Shown here: in pieces, positions 50,227 through 62,112 of the stretch
Layout of the letters: the number at the start of each line of letters is the position of its first letter
Numbering within the stretch: position 1 is the first letter of the stretch
From: Larimichthys crocea
Lineage: Eukaryota > Chordata > Actinopteri > Sciaenidae
Direction: 5' to 3'
Assembly: GCF_000972845.2 (NCBI RefSeq)
Contig: NC_040028.1
Location: 18,839,507 to 18,903,506 of the forward strand
Length of the DNA stretch: 64,000 nt
The notes under the pieces: generated by a model
The model's input: only the letters and a program-made list of their open reading frames with translations
The model's database searches: none
What the model was told of the DNA's origin: nothing
Translations under genes and position numbers: made by a program

Positions 50227-51193
50227 AATATGATATTTAGCAATTCATACGTGTCCGTAAAAACACAAGATAAAGGACATCACCCGACAGTCAGACATAC
50301 TGTGTCCTCGGTTTGTAGAGGTCGCACCCACCTTCAGATAATATTCAATATTTTATTTTGATCAGAGCGTTAGATAGAAAAAAAACTGATTTTACCACCA
50401 AAGTGAACGTCAACAGACTCTATTTCACGGTTACATATGTGTATACAAAGTGACTGGATTTACTACACAATGTTACAAGAATTTTTTAAGAAGAACCCTT
50501 GAATAAGGAGGACTGGATTCAAAGTATCAAGTTATGTTAATTATATTCTTATACAAGAAGGAGGTTTAACGTGCAACAACAGAAGGTTACAAGAAAAAAG
50601 GCTCCTCGAGGAGCTCTAACAGTTGGTTCTTATACAATTCTTAAAATGCCGTCTCGGACATCTTCCGCCACAATTTCCTTTTTGGTTTTTCCGCTTCGTA
50701 ATGAACATGTTGTCCAAAATGCACTTCCCTTGTCCCCTGTCCTCTTGTCCTGAACTATTTTTTAATCATCTCTCCCTGCCAGCCTCAGTAAACACATGCC
50801 AGAAAAGGGAGTGGGCGAGATATGCAAAAGACAGAAAACACACACACACCTGTAAGAGTTAAAACATCTGCCACCCCAGTACACTCCTAATAAAACACAC
50901 AAAGTATCTCACAAGCAGTGTCCAGGAAATGTTTGTAGGTCGCTAGACAACTGTGCATGCATCATTTCTGTTGTCTGAGCCGAACGAATCAAATCTGTTA
51001 TCTTATTACCGCTAACTAAGAAACAGCGCTCGCAGAACTGTTGACTGTGACGTTCTTCGAATAACGTGTCAGTCAGTGTTATATTGTTGTCTCTTCAATA
51101 TATTATATTTCTTAACGTGATGGTTAACCAGAGCTCCAGATGGAAAACTGAGAAGACACTTGTTAAAGAACTGCAGCCACATCAACACAGCTG

Positions 51194-51203
51194 NNNNNNN
51201 NNN
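51194..51203. other. assembly gap (10 N)
   Basis: Ten N bases lie exactly between the end of duplicated segment A and the start of segment B. A round gap size usually marks a scaffold join of unknown length. Confidence 0.99.
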
Positions 51204-52114
51204 CAACCCTAATGTCAAAATCGGTACCAAAACTGCACCACGCCGCATTTTACCTGCGTGAAACATCTGCTGTGTCAGTGCAAGGTGTAAGTCTGGAGCC
51301 ACGGAATTGGCACAAAGGCAAAAGGGTAAAAAAAAAAGCAGGTGTGCCTAACAAAAAGGCATTGCACCTGTGTTTGCTCAGCCTCTGTTTCTATGAAAGT
51401 AGAGCGCTTTATCCGTCAGCCACATGAGGGTATTTGTAGGTGCATTGCTCGGATTCTGTTGCATATGATGTTTCAGCTCTTGTGTGTTTGAAAGCAGCAG
51501 CGTATGCTAAACCCCAAAGACAACTGTGAAAAATGATTTCGGATTGAGGAGAGCAGGACACCCCGACCACAACAGATGACCCTTCGATGAGATGTGGTTT
51601 ATCTTTAAAGCAGGGTCCATTTATAACCTACAGTCAATGCTGGATGCATCACATTATACATATTTGTGCATTATTTGGGCCTTTCGGATCAGTTCACACA
51701 CCGGTGCATGCCTGACTTGTGGTGCCTGATATCACAGTTTCAGTTTGAGGCTAGCATTATTCCTTTCTTTGTGTGTGTGTCAACAACATTTTTGGACTAA
51801 GATTCAGTTACAGGTGTCACAAATATTTATTTCTTTGAACAGCTGCGCGCTCTAGTTTAAAGCAAAGATCACGCCACAGGAGTAAGAGTACGTATTCGGT
51901 AGGGACTACTTTTTGCTGTGGATTAATACACATTTGGGTGCTTGTAAGCATGTATAACACCATGGCATGGTTTGCGGGATGGACTCAAGTTAAAAACAAG
52001 ACGCCATGGAATGAGAATATGTTATTATGTTATACGAGATTGAAAACAATCAGTAACATACAGAATACAGTTTACATTTAAGTCTTAAATAAGTTCAAAA
52101 AAAGATGTTCGACT

Positions 52115-52678
52115 AAGTGCTGGGCGATATGGAAAAAATCATCAATCACGATATGGATTATTTTATATCACGATATGCACCGCACTGCAAACATCCGTCT
52201 TACTTTGGCCCGGCATGCGTCTTAAAAGCGAGGCAACCGACTTTACTGAAGTGCTTACGACCGGGCATAAGCGACCTCGGATCAAGGACTTTGACGAGGT
52301 CTCGAAAGCTGTCCTTCTCGACACATACACGGGAGCCACGCCTTTACAAATGTAACGCGAGCTTATGGCGCTGGGACGTGCGAAAGACTGCTTTATCTTC
52401 GGCTGGCTATAGATTTTCTTTGCGCAATTTGCCCCCGCTGTTTCACTGCTTGCTTTAGTCTGGATTTTTTGGATTATTATGTATTCTTTTTTGTGGACCT
52501 TCTTTAGGTGATGGAAGAGGTTTGTTGTGTTGGCATCGGGCGTGGGAATAGTCTTGTAGCATAGTTTACATACGGCCGTCTTCTGCTCCGTGTCGGACCT
52601 CTTTTGCCCCCTCTTTTCGGTAATAATTGATAAAATTAGGTTAGAAACAACAGAAGATAGTCATATCGCCCAGCACTA
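52115..52678 (-). mobile_element. hAT-superfamily deletion derivative (copy B)
   Basis: Same insertion as in copy A: ends AAGTGCTGGGCGATATGG and ATATCGCCCAGCACTA, with GTTCGACT at 52107-52114 and 52679-52686. Identical target-site duplications and flanks show that one insertion event predates the divergence of the two copies. The BED-finger remnant is present on the minus strand (CKLC at about 52557-52568). Confidence 0.9.
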
Positions 52679-53326
52679 GTTCGACTATGAAACAAAAACA
52701 GCAGCAGTGAATGTTTCAGCTTTAACACACTGACATATTTTAGATGTTTCAATTTTATAGGACACAGCAGAGGAGATGAGTTTCTCTCTCCACACCTGCT
52801 GGGAAATCTATTCAGGTAACCGAACAGTCACTCAATCGAGTTCAGAGACGAAATGAGGAAGATGTTTAAGTGCAAAGTAGACAGAGAGAGCGAGAGAGTC
52901 ACCGACAAGTGAATCTACAAGAAGAGGACACGCACTTCCTCTTTCAGAAAAATAACCAAAAAAAAAAAAAAACTGGGTCGCTGTTCCTGAGGGTGTAAAC
53001 AAGCCAAACAGAGCCGAGGCAGAAACACACAGAGAGCAGCAGCTCCATACCTGCAGACACCTCGAACATCCTGAATGTGCGACTCTGCCGTACAATGAGT
53101 TTCTATTTCTTTATTTCTTTCTTTTCTTTCTTTGTGTGTGCACTTGGACTTGCAGGAGTGTGTGTGTGTGTGTGTGTGTGACATGTCTGATATATGCTTG
53201 TCAGCTTGTTGTACAGGGAAGACTGCTGGCTTGCCTGACAAGACATGACGAGCCAATCTAGCAAAAAATCTGGCTGCCTTGACACCAATCTGGCACCAAT
53301 TTACGGATCAACAGCAGCAGAGTGGA

Positions 53327-53330
<4 letters not shown>

Positions 53331-53387
<57 letters not shown>
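53331..53387. repeat. (CA)n microsatellite, copy B allele
   Basis: Perfect CA run of 57 bp, compared with an interrupted tract of about 41 bp at the same place in copy A. Confidence 0.95.
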
Positions 53388-53389
<2 letters not shown>

Positions 53390-53639
53390 AGAAATACTCG
53401 AAGCCCCGCTGGTCAGTGTGTGGGTGGTTGCACTTTGTTTGTGTGTTTGCTCACCAACAAGCTCTCCTACAATGTTGTGTTTTTTTTTTTTATCTTCGGT
53501 GTGAACAAAGCTTTTTTTTCTGTCTCACAGACCTCACTGTGTTCTTCAGTGATTTATTCCAAAGGCGCACAATGTTTGCCACTTGGCTTTTTTCGGTGCG
53601 CGTTTGTTCAGACTGACCCTGGTGACCCTGGAGTTTGAG

Positions 53640-53807
53640 TACAAAGCAACAAAGCAACAAACCAAGAACGGACAAACCAAGCGCTGGCTCTCTACAGGAG
53701 TTTCACAGCCACCGTGGTTTGTCCGGCATGAAACAGGAGGGTGAGGCAAGAGGTATTCAGTTGGTTGAGATCTGCAACTTCATGCAAAACACTGCACCTT
53801 TAAGAAA
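53640..53807. repeat. MITE-like repeat remnant (copy B)
   Basis: GGACAAACCAAGCGCTGGCT, GAGGTATTCAGTTGGTTGAG, ATCTGCAACTTCATGC and ACTGCACCTTTAAG follow the order of the AAAGGTCCAGTG family arm seen at 43744-44083. It includes the 54 bp (53731-53784) absent from copy A. Confidence 0.65.
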
Positions 53808-55102
53808 TATGATATTTTAGCAATTCATTACGTTCCGTAAAAACACAAGATAAAGGACATCACTCCGACAGTCAGACATACTGTGTCCTTGGTTTGTAGA
53901 GGTCGCACCCACCTTCAGATAATATTCAATATTTTATTTGATCAGAGCGTCTAGATGAGAAAAAGACTGATGTTTACACCAAAGTGACTGCCAACAGACT
54001 CTTATTTCACTGGTTACATATGTGATACAAAGTGACTGGATTTACTACACAATGTTACGAGAATTTTCTAAGCAAGAACCCTTGAATAAGGAGGACTGGA
54101 TTCAAAGTATCAAAGTTTAATTTATTATTCTTATACAAGAAGGAGCGTTTAACAGTGCAACACACAGAATGAGTTACAGAGAAAAGGCTCCTCGAGGAGC
54201 TCTAACAGTTGGTTCTTATACAATTTTCTCTAAATTGGGCTGTCTCGGACATCTTCCCGCTCACAATTTCCTTTTTTGGTTTTCCGCTTCGTAATGAACA
54301 TTATGTCCAAAATGACACTTCCCTTGTCCCCTGTCTCTCTTGTCCTTGAACTATTTTTTAATCATCTCTCCCTGCCAGCCTCAGTAAACACATGCCAGAA
54401 AAGGGGAGTGGGCGAGATATGCAAAAGACAGAAAACACACACACACACTCTGTAAGAGTTAAAACATCTGCACCCCAGTACACTCCTAATAAAACACACA
54501 AAGTATCTCACAAGCTATAGTGTCCAGGAAATGTTTGTAGGTCGCTTAGCAACTGTGCATTGCATCATTTCTGTTGTCTGAGCCGAACGAATCATAATCT
54601 GTTATCAATTATTACCGCTAACCAAGAAACAGCGCTCGCAGAACTGTTGACTGCGACCTCCTTCGACCGTGCTGATATTCAGAATAACGTGTCAGTCAGT
54701 GTTATATTGTTATCTCTTCAGATATCATATATTTCTCTAACGTGATGGTTAACCAGAGCTCCAGATGGAAAACTGAGAAGACACTTGTTAAAGAAACTGC
54801 AGCCACATAACACAGCTGACATAATCTTTGTCTTGATGTTCTCTCTTCTTACTACTCAGACTAAATCACTTGCATTATGCATTATGCACTGTATAATCAT
54901 GACATTCATTTTGTCTGCTGCATTAAGTTGCCCTTTAACTGACTGAGAGAGCATCAGTGAATAATACATTAAACTCCCTTCACATCAGTCTTTTTATTTG
55001 GCTGCACGCGACGACAGGCGCCCTTAGCACGACCGAAGTCTTTACTGGACTTTGTTTCTTTCATGCCACAGGTTTGTCTCCCTTTGAGAATAGCTACATG
55101 GA

Positions 55103-55104
<2 letters not shown>

Positions 55105-55182
<78 letters not shown>

Positions 55183-55189
55183 GTGTGTG
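55105..55189. repeat. (GT)n microsatellite, 85 bp
   Basis: The longest dinucleotide tract in the window, with a single T-to-C interruption (GCGT) near 55177. It lies in fgf14 intron 3 and is prone to Z-DNA and length polymorphism. Confidence 0.97.
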
Positions 55190-56388
55190 CTGTACAGGGG
55201 CGGTGTTAAGGGCCTTCGGGGAAACTTTATCGAACACTTAAGTGCTTCTGGTGGCCAAACACCTTCTGAAGTGTCAGAGCTTTTTGTCACCCTTTTAGTA
55301 AAATGTATATTGTTGCTTGCTTTGGCTAGAAAAGGAAATACTGCGACAGCATGTTAAGGTGACTGTACGCAGAATGTGTTAAAATCAAATCACATCAAGG
55401 CCTGTACATTTGCAGTAAGGCTTGGGAGTGCAGTCTGCTGGCTGGATGTTTTACGGCTGCAGAGATTAAGTATTTTTGTTATCTATCAACTTCAGGGAAT
55501 AAGGAAATAAAGCGTATCTATCTACAGAGAACAGAGGGGAATAGAAATTCATTTTATCTGTGTAGAGATAATACTTTTAATATTTGAATCTGAAATTAAA
55601 CTGATTTAAATAGCAACGATTATGCAGTAGTTAGGGGAAAAAAAGAATAAATGTAGTTGTATTTTTTATTAATTACTTCTGTTGTCATACCGCTGTCTGT
55701 TCTGTCAGCACTAATAGCAACAATTAACTTAGTGGTTGTAATATAAAGCAGACTTGATGATTCATAATCAGAATTCAAAGCTGCTTTTCTCAGAGTCGTT
55801 CGTGAAACATTGTGTCGTTTGCAAATCGCAGACGCCTTCATCAGTCGCGGCTGATCGTTTCTCACAGCTCAAACTTGACGCGTGATCCGAGACAACGTGC
55901 GCTCACTCCGTCTGCAGATCAGAGCGACATGAAGACAAAGAGCAAAGTCAAGAGACGTTCCTCTGACGTTGGGGACTTTGAGGCTAAGCCAGGAACTCGC
56001 CTTGATCATACTTCAGTCATTCTGTCTGACATCGCCGTCTGTCAAAAGCGTTATATTGTTCATAAAAGCGTTCCATCGCGGCTGAATACTGATGAGAGAA
56101 CAGCCTTTAATTTGCGTTTTTTTCGGGGGTGCATTGCAAGTGTTTCCAGACCGTCAATTTATTGTCATGTACCTGCAAACATAAAGACTTTCTATGCTGC
56201 AGTCTGGCTGTTTTCTCAGCACGTATGCTGTCAGTCATTTAATGTGCATTCAGATAAATACAGAAAAAACAGAAACTGTACGCCGTCTGTGTACACAATT
56301 CATCCAGCTGTTTGCCGGTGACTCTCCTCATTTGGTCCTTGTCTCCTCTTCCTCCTCTGGGTTTGATAATCAGACAGGTTTGCCGAAG

Positions 56389-56406
56389 CCCCCCCCCCCC
56401 CCCCCC
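56389..56406. repeat. poly(C) tract
   Basis: Eighteen consecutive C (poly-G on the other strand) at the left edge of a pyrimidine-rich stretch that runs to 57000. Confidence 0.9.
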
Positions 56407-56954
56407 TCCATTGTCTGCACACGCCGTTGACGTGACTCTTATACATATGAGAGCGACTTAGCATTGTGAATGCAGCTCAGCTTTCTGGAGGTTGACCTTT
56501 TTCCATGGATTAATAGGTTTTATGCTGGCAGCATTAATAAACAATTTCTTCGTTTCCACAGTGGGGTAAGGAGCAGTCACTCTGCATATTAATGTGGGTC
56601 CCCCCCTCCCCCTGTACGAGCCTCCTCTCACCTACTTTTAGGCGGTCACACTTGACAATCACGACCTGTTTTTGTGATTTTTTTTTCCAAAGCATCTTTC
56701 AGAGTGACTCTATTCGCTCTCTTGTCTTTCAATACCTATTATTCTCTTCTTATTTTAAACTCCCACTCTCTCCCATCTGTCTCCATCCTTATTTTATTTT
56801 AAATTTCATTTTATTGTTCTGTAGAAATCATTCCTCTGAGGGTTTGCCCCTTCCCCTCAACCGTACTCCTTTCTCTCTCTTAGTCAATCTCTTAGCCTTT
56901 TCTCCGCCGTGCATTCAGTCGACTGTTCGTCTCTCCTTTATTTCTGTCGCTGTC

Positions 56955-56962
<8 letters not shown>

Positions 56963-57000
<38 letters not shown>
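56963..57000. repeat. poly(T) tract, 38 bp
   Basis: Homopolymer T run ending at 57000. It could be the poly-A tail of a minus-strand retroposed sequence lying to its right. No AATAAA is seen next to it on that strand, and no retrocopy body was recognised. Confidence 0.9.
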
Positions 57001-57003
<3 letters not shown>

Positions 57004-59939
57004 TTGGTGACTGGGACTGATTATGTGGGGCTGAGCAGTTTTTTGCCCCTCACGCTGTCTGTGGCCAAGGTCAATTATGGTCTTCCTTTTCAGAGCAGGG
57101 AGCCACTGATGTGGAGCGCCAGGCAGGGAGATCAAGTGGGAAGAAAATCAACCGTTTGCTGCCTCCAAAATGATTCGATTTGCCACCGGTGTGAAAGTGT
57201 GCGCTGTGTCCGAATCTTGCTCTCCCTTTTTTCTTTTTCAATGTCATCCATATTTTTTCTAAAATTTCTAAATTAGCTGTGGGTTGCTGGGTAGAATGAT
57301 ACAGCAACAACACTGAATGTGAAGACTGTCTATAACCAGCTCTTCTTATTGAGGACATAATGCTGCTATGATAGGTTGCTATACTTACCTATGGATTCAT
57401 CAGATCAGTGTGTGTGTGTGTGTGTGACATATTTATACTATTTGATCATCGTAAAACTTCTGATAAACTTAGATTGTTATTCTGTGTGTAGACTATGTGG
57501 ATTCTGCACACGTCCCATGTGCCTTGATTGGATAGGACAAGGATGCTCAGTTACCCTCGAGATATTATCACCTCATGACATTGTTTTGACAAATGTATCT
57601 CTATAAAAAGATATCTGCATATGAATGCAGAATTTGTAGACGAGGGGACGGAGATTTTGGGCATCTGAAGCGTTCCGGTTTCTGGTTTGTTTGTAGTCAA
57701 GAGTTGTGCTGACGAATTAGGTTTGAGCAGGCTTTAGGTACATGCAGATAAACAGTCCACTTCAGTGTGAAGAGCAAAAGAGGCAGAATGCATTGGTTGA
57801 AATCCAATCTCGGAAGCTTTTTATTAGCTTTAAAGCTTTAAAAATGCGTCGAAATATCCATCGTGATATCTGTTTTCCATTTTCCTTAAATCTGCCGGCT
57901 CCACCGGAAGCCCCAAAATGTTGACCGTTGTCCTCAGAGGCAAAATCATCATCAAAAAACAGCTAAAGTTTCAAAAACTATGACAAACACGTGGCTATAT
58001 ACACATCTAGTGAAATGAATCAATGTTAGGAGTAATTGGGAGTGCAGTAAAACCGAAAAAACAAGCCGAAAGAGACTAAAACAGGAGCTGCAGAAACGGC
58101 TCTTTGACTGACGCCTTTCACATCCCATGGAGTCATTTGATCCTGTGTTACAGTGTTTGCATGTGCTTTTAAAGCTTTAAGGCCACAGACAGTTTATTTG
58201 CACCTTTGCAGAAGGTGGACGTGCACACTGTGAAGTCAGTGATGTGGACACACAATGTTTGGTTGTCCACATACTTTGTGTACTGTACAGCCAAAGAAGT
58301 CAAACAAATGATGCTATAACTTTTTAACAGTTTCTGACATGTGAGTGAAGCGTTATTGTTCCCAAAGTGTGGCTGTGGCAAGACGAGAAGAAGAAGACAA
58401 TAAAAGCTTTCAACTCCTCGTCGACATTTGACACGCTTTAAATTCAGTCAACAAACAATGTGTCTGAAGTCGGGGCTGCCTTCCTTGCTCTGATCTTCAA
58501 ATCAAACTGATTATGATGACTGGCAGCCTTCAGCGTCAAGCATCGTTCCGCAAACAAACCACCTCCACTCGCTTTGCCTCCGTAAACAAAGGCAGACTTT
58601 TTGTGCCGCTCTGTGAAGGCGTTTGATTAGCCACAATTATGGCCTTGGCGCCAGCTTGTATGATTACTTTGACTTGAGGCTGTTTTTTGTATGTGCCGTT
58701 TAAGTAATCAGCGCTGGGCTGAATCTGGACAGGCATCGAAAATGTTGTGTCTAATTAGAGGAGCCGACCAAACTGCGGTGCGGCTCACCTGACGAGAAAA
58801 AAGTAGAATTAATTACCTAATTGAAGCAACTCAGGGAAGCATGAAGGTAAAACTGTTTGCTTTCTAATCGGCTCAGCGACAGAGTTCGCCTCAGCATGAA
58901 ACATTCTTTCAGAGAACAAAGGTTATTTAGTTGAACAAATGAAGACATTTGTTCTGTGTTGCCGGGTAGAAATTGAGCAGCTGTTTGTAGAATCTTTATA
59001 TTATTTAGCGGCTGTGCAGAATATCCTGTTGTGTCACCTTTCCAGACAGGAAACAGTCTCCTCCCTGTGACAACCTGGACATAATAAGTAGGCATTTGAT
59101 AAACCGCTGCTTGCCGCTGACACGCAATAAATCTTAATGCGCATGACAAAATGAATAACGACGGGGTCGAGCCTGTGCATCGTCCGGAGTGGATGTTTAT
59201 TTATTTGATATTAAACATGCCAGACAGCCGCGTGCTCGGGGTTTTATCATGTAAGACTCGTTTTTTTATTGCTTCATTGCAGTGGGTCTGCTTATAAATG
59301 GATTCTTCTGCTCAGCTGCTGTGACAGACGCTGCATTAATAGTTTTGATCCTAATCCCTACATTTACCACCAGAATAGTCTGGAGTTAATTCTCTGTAAT
59401 GTAATCGCTGGCGAGACAGACCAACACCGGGACGTAGGATTTACCAACGCATATCTCTCACCTCTCTGACCTCTCGGTGCCTCCAAGCGACAGTTTGGAC
59501 TCTTCTCACTGTAATTTGCAAAGTGAGGTTTTTTTTGTTTTTTTTAAACATCTCATCCGATGCTTGTTATTATGCATCGTGCATTTGTGCCTTACGCTCA
59601 GAAATGCCCACGAGTCCTCAATCAAGGATAGAGAGGACACTTAAAATACAGCCGGGGTGCTTCACAGATCATTATGGTCATCCCAAGTGTCTCTCCGCTC
59701 CTTCCTGCTCCGCTCTGCTCTCAGCTGAATACTGTCTGGAGGATAAGCTCTGACAGGAGTAATTCACCAAAGGGCTAATTACACCATAATCATGGCACGG
59801 TGTGTCCTGTGTTCAAAGTTTAGTCCATAAATAACAATCTGCACAGTTATTAATGAATGTTAGTGTGAGCTATCATTGAGAATTAAAAATAATGTGAAAG
59901 GGATGGAAATCAGTCGCTCCGCCTCATTTATTAAGCAGA

Positions 59940-60450
59940 GAGTCGTGGTTCCCAGAGGATGAAGCTCTCGGATTTTGGATCAACACCAAGAGGTCAAAGT
60001 TTTTATTTATCCAGACAAATATCTCAACATGTACGAGATGGATTGGAACAAAATCTGGGAATGAATTGTAACTTTTAGGGATGCCACTTTTCTTCTCGCA
60101 CCATCATCAGATCAAAATTCTTCAGATTTTTGGCCAAATACTTGTAAAACCATTGATATTCCCATCGGCCTCTGCTGGACTTAGAGCTTTTTCCACAGCG
60201 GACACCGTGACATGAAATCCTAAGGTCAACGCAGGTGCTTCCAATGATCCTAATTAAGGTTCCATTCCAGTGAGCCAACATGCACCACAGCAGGAACCCT
60301 GACTCTGTTTGACCTGAGAGGGAACGGAGCCTTAATTAGTAGCATTGGTAACACCTGTGTTGACCTTGACTATTTCATGACAAAGTGGCTGCTGTGGAAA
60401 AAGGTCCACTGGCATGTTAATATTGTCATTTTGAGCATGACACCATGTTG
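59940..60450 (+). repeat. diverged copy of the old teleost dispersed repeat
   Basis: CGTGGTTCCCAGAGGATGAA, AATATCTCAACATGTACGAG with the adjoining ATGGATTGGAACA, ACCATCATCAGATCAAAATT and ACCATTGATATTCCCATCGG follow the consensus order of the family at 44087. The copy appears old and interrupted. Its distal part includes GTTAATATTGTCATTTTGAG (about 60417). Confidence 0.5.
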
Positions 60451-61377
60451 ACGCTGTGCAACATTAGTTTTAGGATATCAACACACAACCTGCAGCCTTT
60501 ACCCATGTCATCCAAACACAGCTGAATCAAAGAAATAATAATAAAAAAGAAATTCATAAAGGTTGTGTATGTTTAGTTATTTCAGTTTAGCACAGAAATG
60601 AATTTGAACCGTACTTTAGGTTGGAAAGTGACACTAAATACAAGAAAAACGTCCTACACAATTTCAACTTGTCGCAAAGAAATTATGTCCGTCCTTAAAG
60701 ACGTTGAGGACCACGGTAACACGGATGTACTGGAGAATTTTTTACATACTCTGTCAGTAGTTCTTTCAGGCCTGCTCAGTGTGAGTTGGCCACAACAGAT
60801 GTGGTGAAACTCTCCATTGTGATGAGTGTGCTTGTGATTAATACACCTCGATGAATGCCTTTTATTTTTAGCATGACAAGAGGGACAATGTGGAAACGCT
60901 TTTTATTACCCTTCTGGTTGGAGATGAATGGCCGACGGGCGGAGAGAGATGTGGTGCCTCGGCGTTCATTCGTCATTGCCAGATTGAGGTGTAAAGGATG
61001 GAGGATTCAGTTGATTAGCTCTATCATTATTCGTGCAAAGTTCAGAAAGCAGTCATTGACAAATTGCTAATAGAATACATAGTATTTGGGAGGAATGATT
61101 CCCTTTGGGTTTTACCAATTAGGAAGAAGTTGAGGAACAGGCCAGGAGTGTCTGGCTAGACATCTGGGGAAAGTGCTGATATTTCCAGTGCCGAGGTGGT
61201 GAGGTCAATGCTGAACAATATATACTTACCGGCGGGAACATGAGCTAATTGACTAAACGAGTCCTCCTACATCTGATGTCAAGGTTGAGGCCAAGGAGAG
61301 AATGAGAGTTGCATTTCATCAGAGCAGGTCATTAGGCTCGGCTTGAATCGGACCTGATTACAGCGAGATGGACTCTG

Positions 61378-61398
61378 CAGCAGCAGCAGCAGCAGCAG
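61378..61398. repeat. (CAG)7 trinucleotide tract
   Basis: Seven CAG units in fgf14 intron 3, 318 bp upstream of exon 4. Short and uninterrupted. Confidence 0.95.
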
Positions 61399-61716
61399 CG
61401 CTCGCCCTTTTCACGACAGGTGGAAGTATGAAGTCCATTTCACCTGGCGAGGCAGTTTCCACGCCTGCCATAACATTATTCTGTACATTGTGAGCGTGGA
61501 ATAAAGGTGGCATTTGTCCGGGTGACCTCCATAAAAGATAAAAAAAATCTGACAGCTGTTTCATTCTTATATAATATGAACCATGAATTATTAATTTGAG
61601 TCCACTGGAATGTCTTTCTCATGTTATATTCAAATGATATCTTCCATGTATTGCTTTTGCTTTGACAGACCTATCTTCTAATCCAATCTCTGTCGTGCTT
61701 GTGTCTGTCTCCGCAG

Positions 61717-61915
61717 GAACTCTTTACAGCAGAATGCAAGTTCAAAGAGTCGGTGTTTGAGAACTACTATGTGATCTACTCATCCATGTTGTACAGACAA
61801 CAGGAGTCGGGGAGAGCTTGGTTCCTAGGGCTCAATAAAGAGGGCCAAGCCATGAAGGGGAACCGAGTGAAAAAAACAAAACCAGCTGCTCACTTCCTGC
61901 CCAAGCCATTAGAAG
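61717..61915 (+). CDS. fgf14: fgf14 exon 4: C-terminal half of the beta-trefoil core
   Basis: This 199-nt exon encodes residues 137-202 plus one base of codon 203: [20 protein letters not shown], then [20 protein letters not shown], then [20 protein letters not shown] and LPKPLE. It is bounded by CTCCGCAG|GAA and GAAG|GTATTT (phase 1). Length and phase match the FHF family. Phe145 in CKFK corresponds to the residue whose change to Ser causes human SCA27A. Tyr153 and Val155 correspond to residues reported at the channel/dimer interface of human FGF14 (numbered five higher in isoform 1B). All three are intact. Ala141 replaces a proline that I recall in mammals. Confidence 0.97.
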
Positions 61916-62112
61916 GTATTTACCGTGATAGACAGAGTGAGATGAAACGACTTCAATACGATTGACGATTTATTCCTGATGTGGTAGCCAAAGCTAATCT
62001 GTAGGGCTCCTTAAAAAGATATTTTATACATTTTTTTTTGTCAACAATTATTATTCAGACCCGTCTGTGCCTCAGAGCTCCACTGTTTCCAGGAACTGTT
62101 AAAAACTCATTA

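Larger units (their letters stand above)
47698..51193 (+). repeat. large duplicated segment, copy A (left of the gap)
   Basis: About 3.5 kb that matches 51204-54818 in the same orientation and order from CAACCCTAATGTCAAAATCG to the terminal CACAGCTG. Differences are mostly 1-3 bp indels and substitutions, plus a few longer ones: a 54-bp deletion in A after 50205, about 10 bp missing near 48730, and a shorter CA tract. Copy A ends exactly at the N gap. Confidence 0.95.
51204..54818 (+). repeat. large duplicated segment, copy B (right of the gap)
   Basis: About 3.6 kb collinear with 47698-51193. It starts at the first base after the gap (CAACCCTAATGTC) and ends at ACACAGCTG (54818), after which sequence becomes unique. 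It carries the longer version at most large indels. Confidence 0.95.
33648..61716 (+). other. fgf14: fgf14 intron 3 (28069 bp including a 10-N gap, phase 0)
   Basis: Donor GTAAGC at 33648. The acceptor is CTTGTGTCTGTCTCCGCAG ending at 61716. This is the largest intron and holds most of the dispersed repeats in the gene. They include a locally duplicated block (about 38.9 and 39.4 kb), a MITE-like repeat (43.74 kb), the large duplicated segment with hAT copies around the gap (47.7-54.8 kb), long CA and GT tracts, and an old repeat near 60 kb. Its true length is probably about 3.5 kb shorter if the duplication is an assembly artefact. A 169-codon open frame at 55812-56321 lacks any recognisable domain. 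Confidence 0.9.

Noticed and set aside
51204..54818. A new tandemly duplicated regulatory module in fgf14
   Set aside because: The N gap lies exactly at the junction and the differences are allele-like, so an assembly explanation is stronger than biological duplication.
55620..55865. Minus-strand frame with a helix-turn-helix-like stretch (AICKRHNVSRTTLRKAAL)
   Set aside because: The resemblance to transposase HTH domains covers only about 18 residues, the rest matches nothing, and no inverted repeats or target-site duplications were found.
55812..56321. Longest open frame in the window (169 codons, + strand)
   Set aside because: No recognisable domain, no splice signals in register, composition like surrounding intron DNA, and it lies within fgf14 intron 3. 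A frame of this length is expected by chance in 64 kb.
56592..57020. 142-codon frame rich in Ser, Pro, Leu and Phe
   Set aside because: It results from the pyrimidine-biased strand and the T38 run, and has no domain or splice context.
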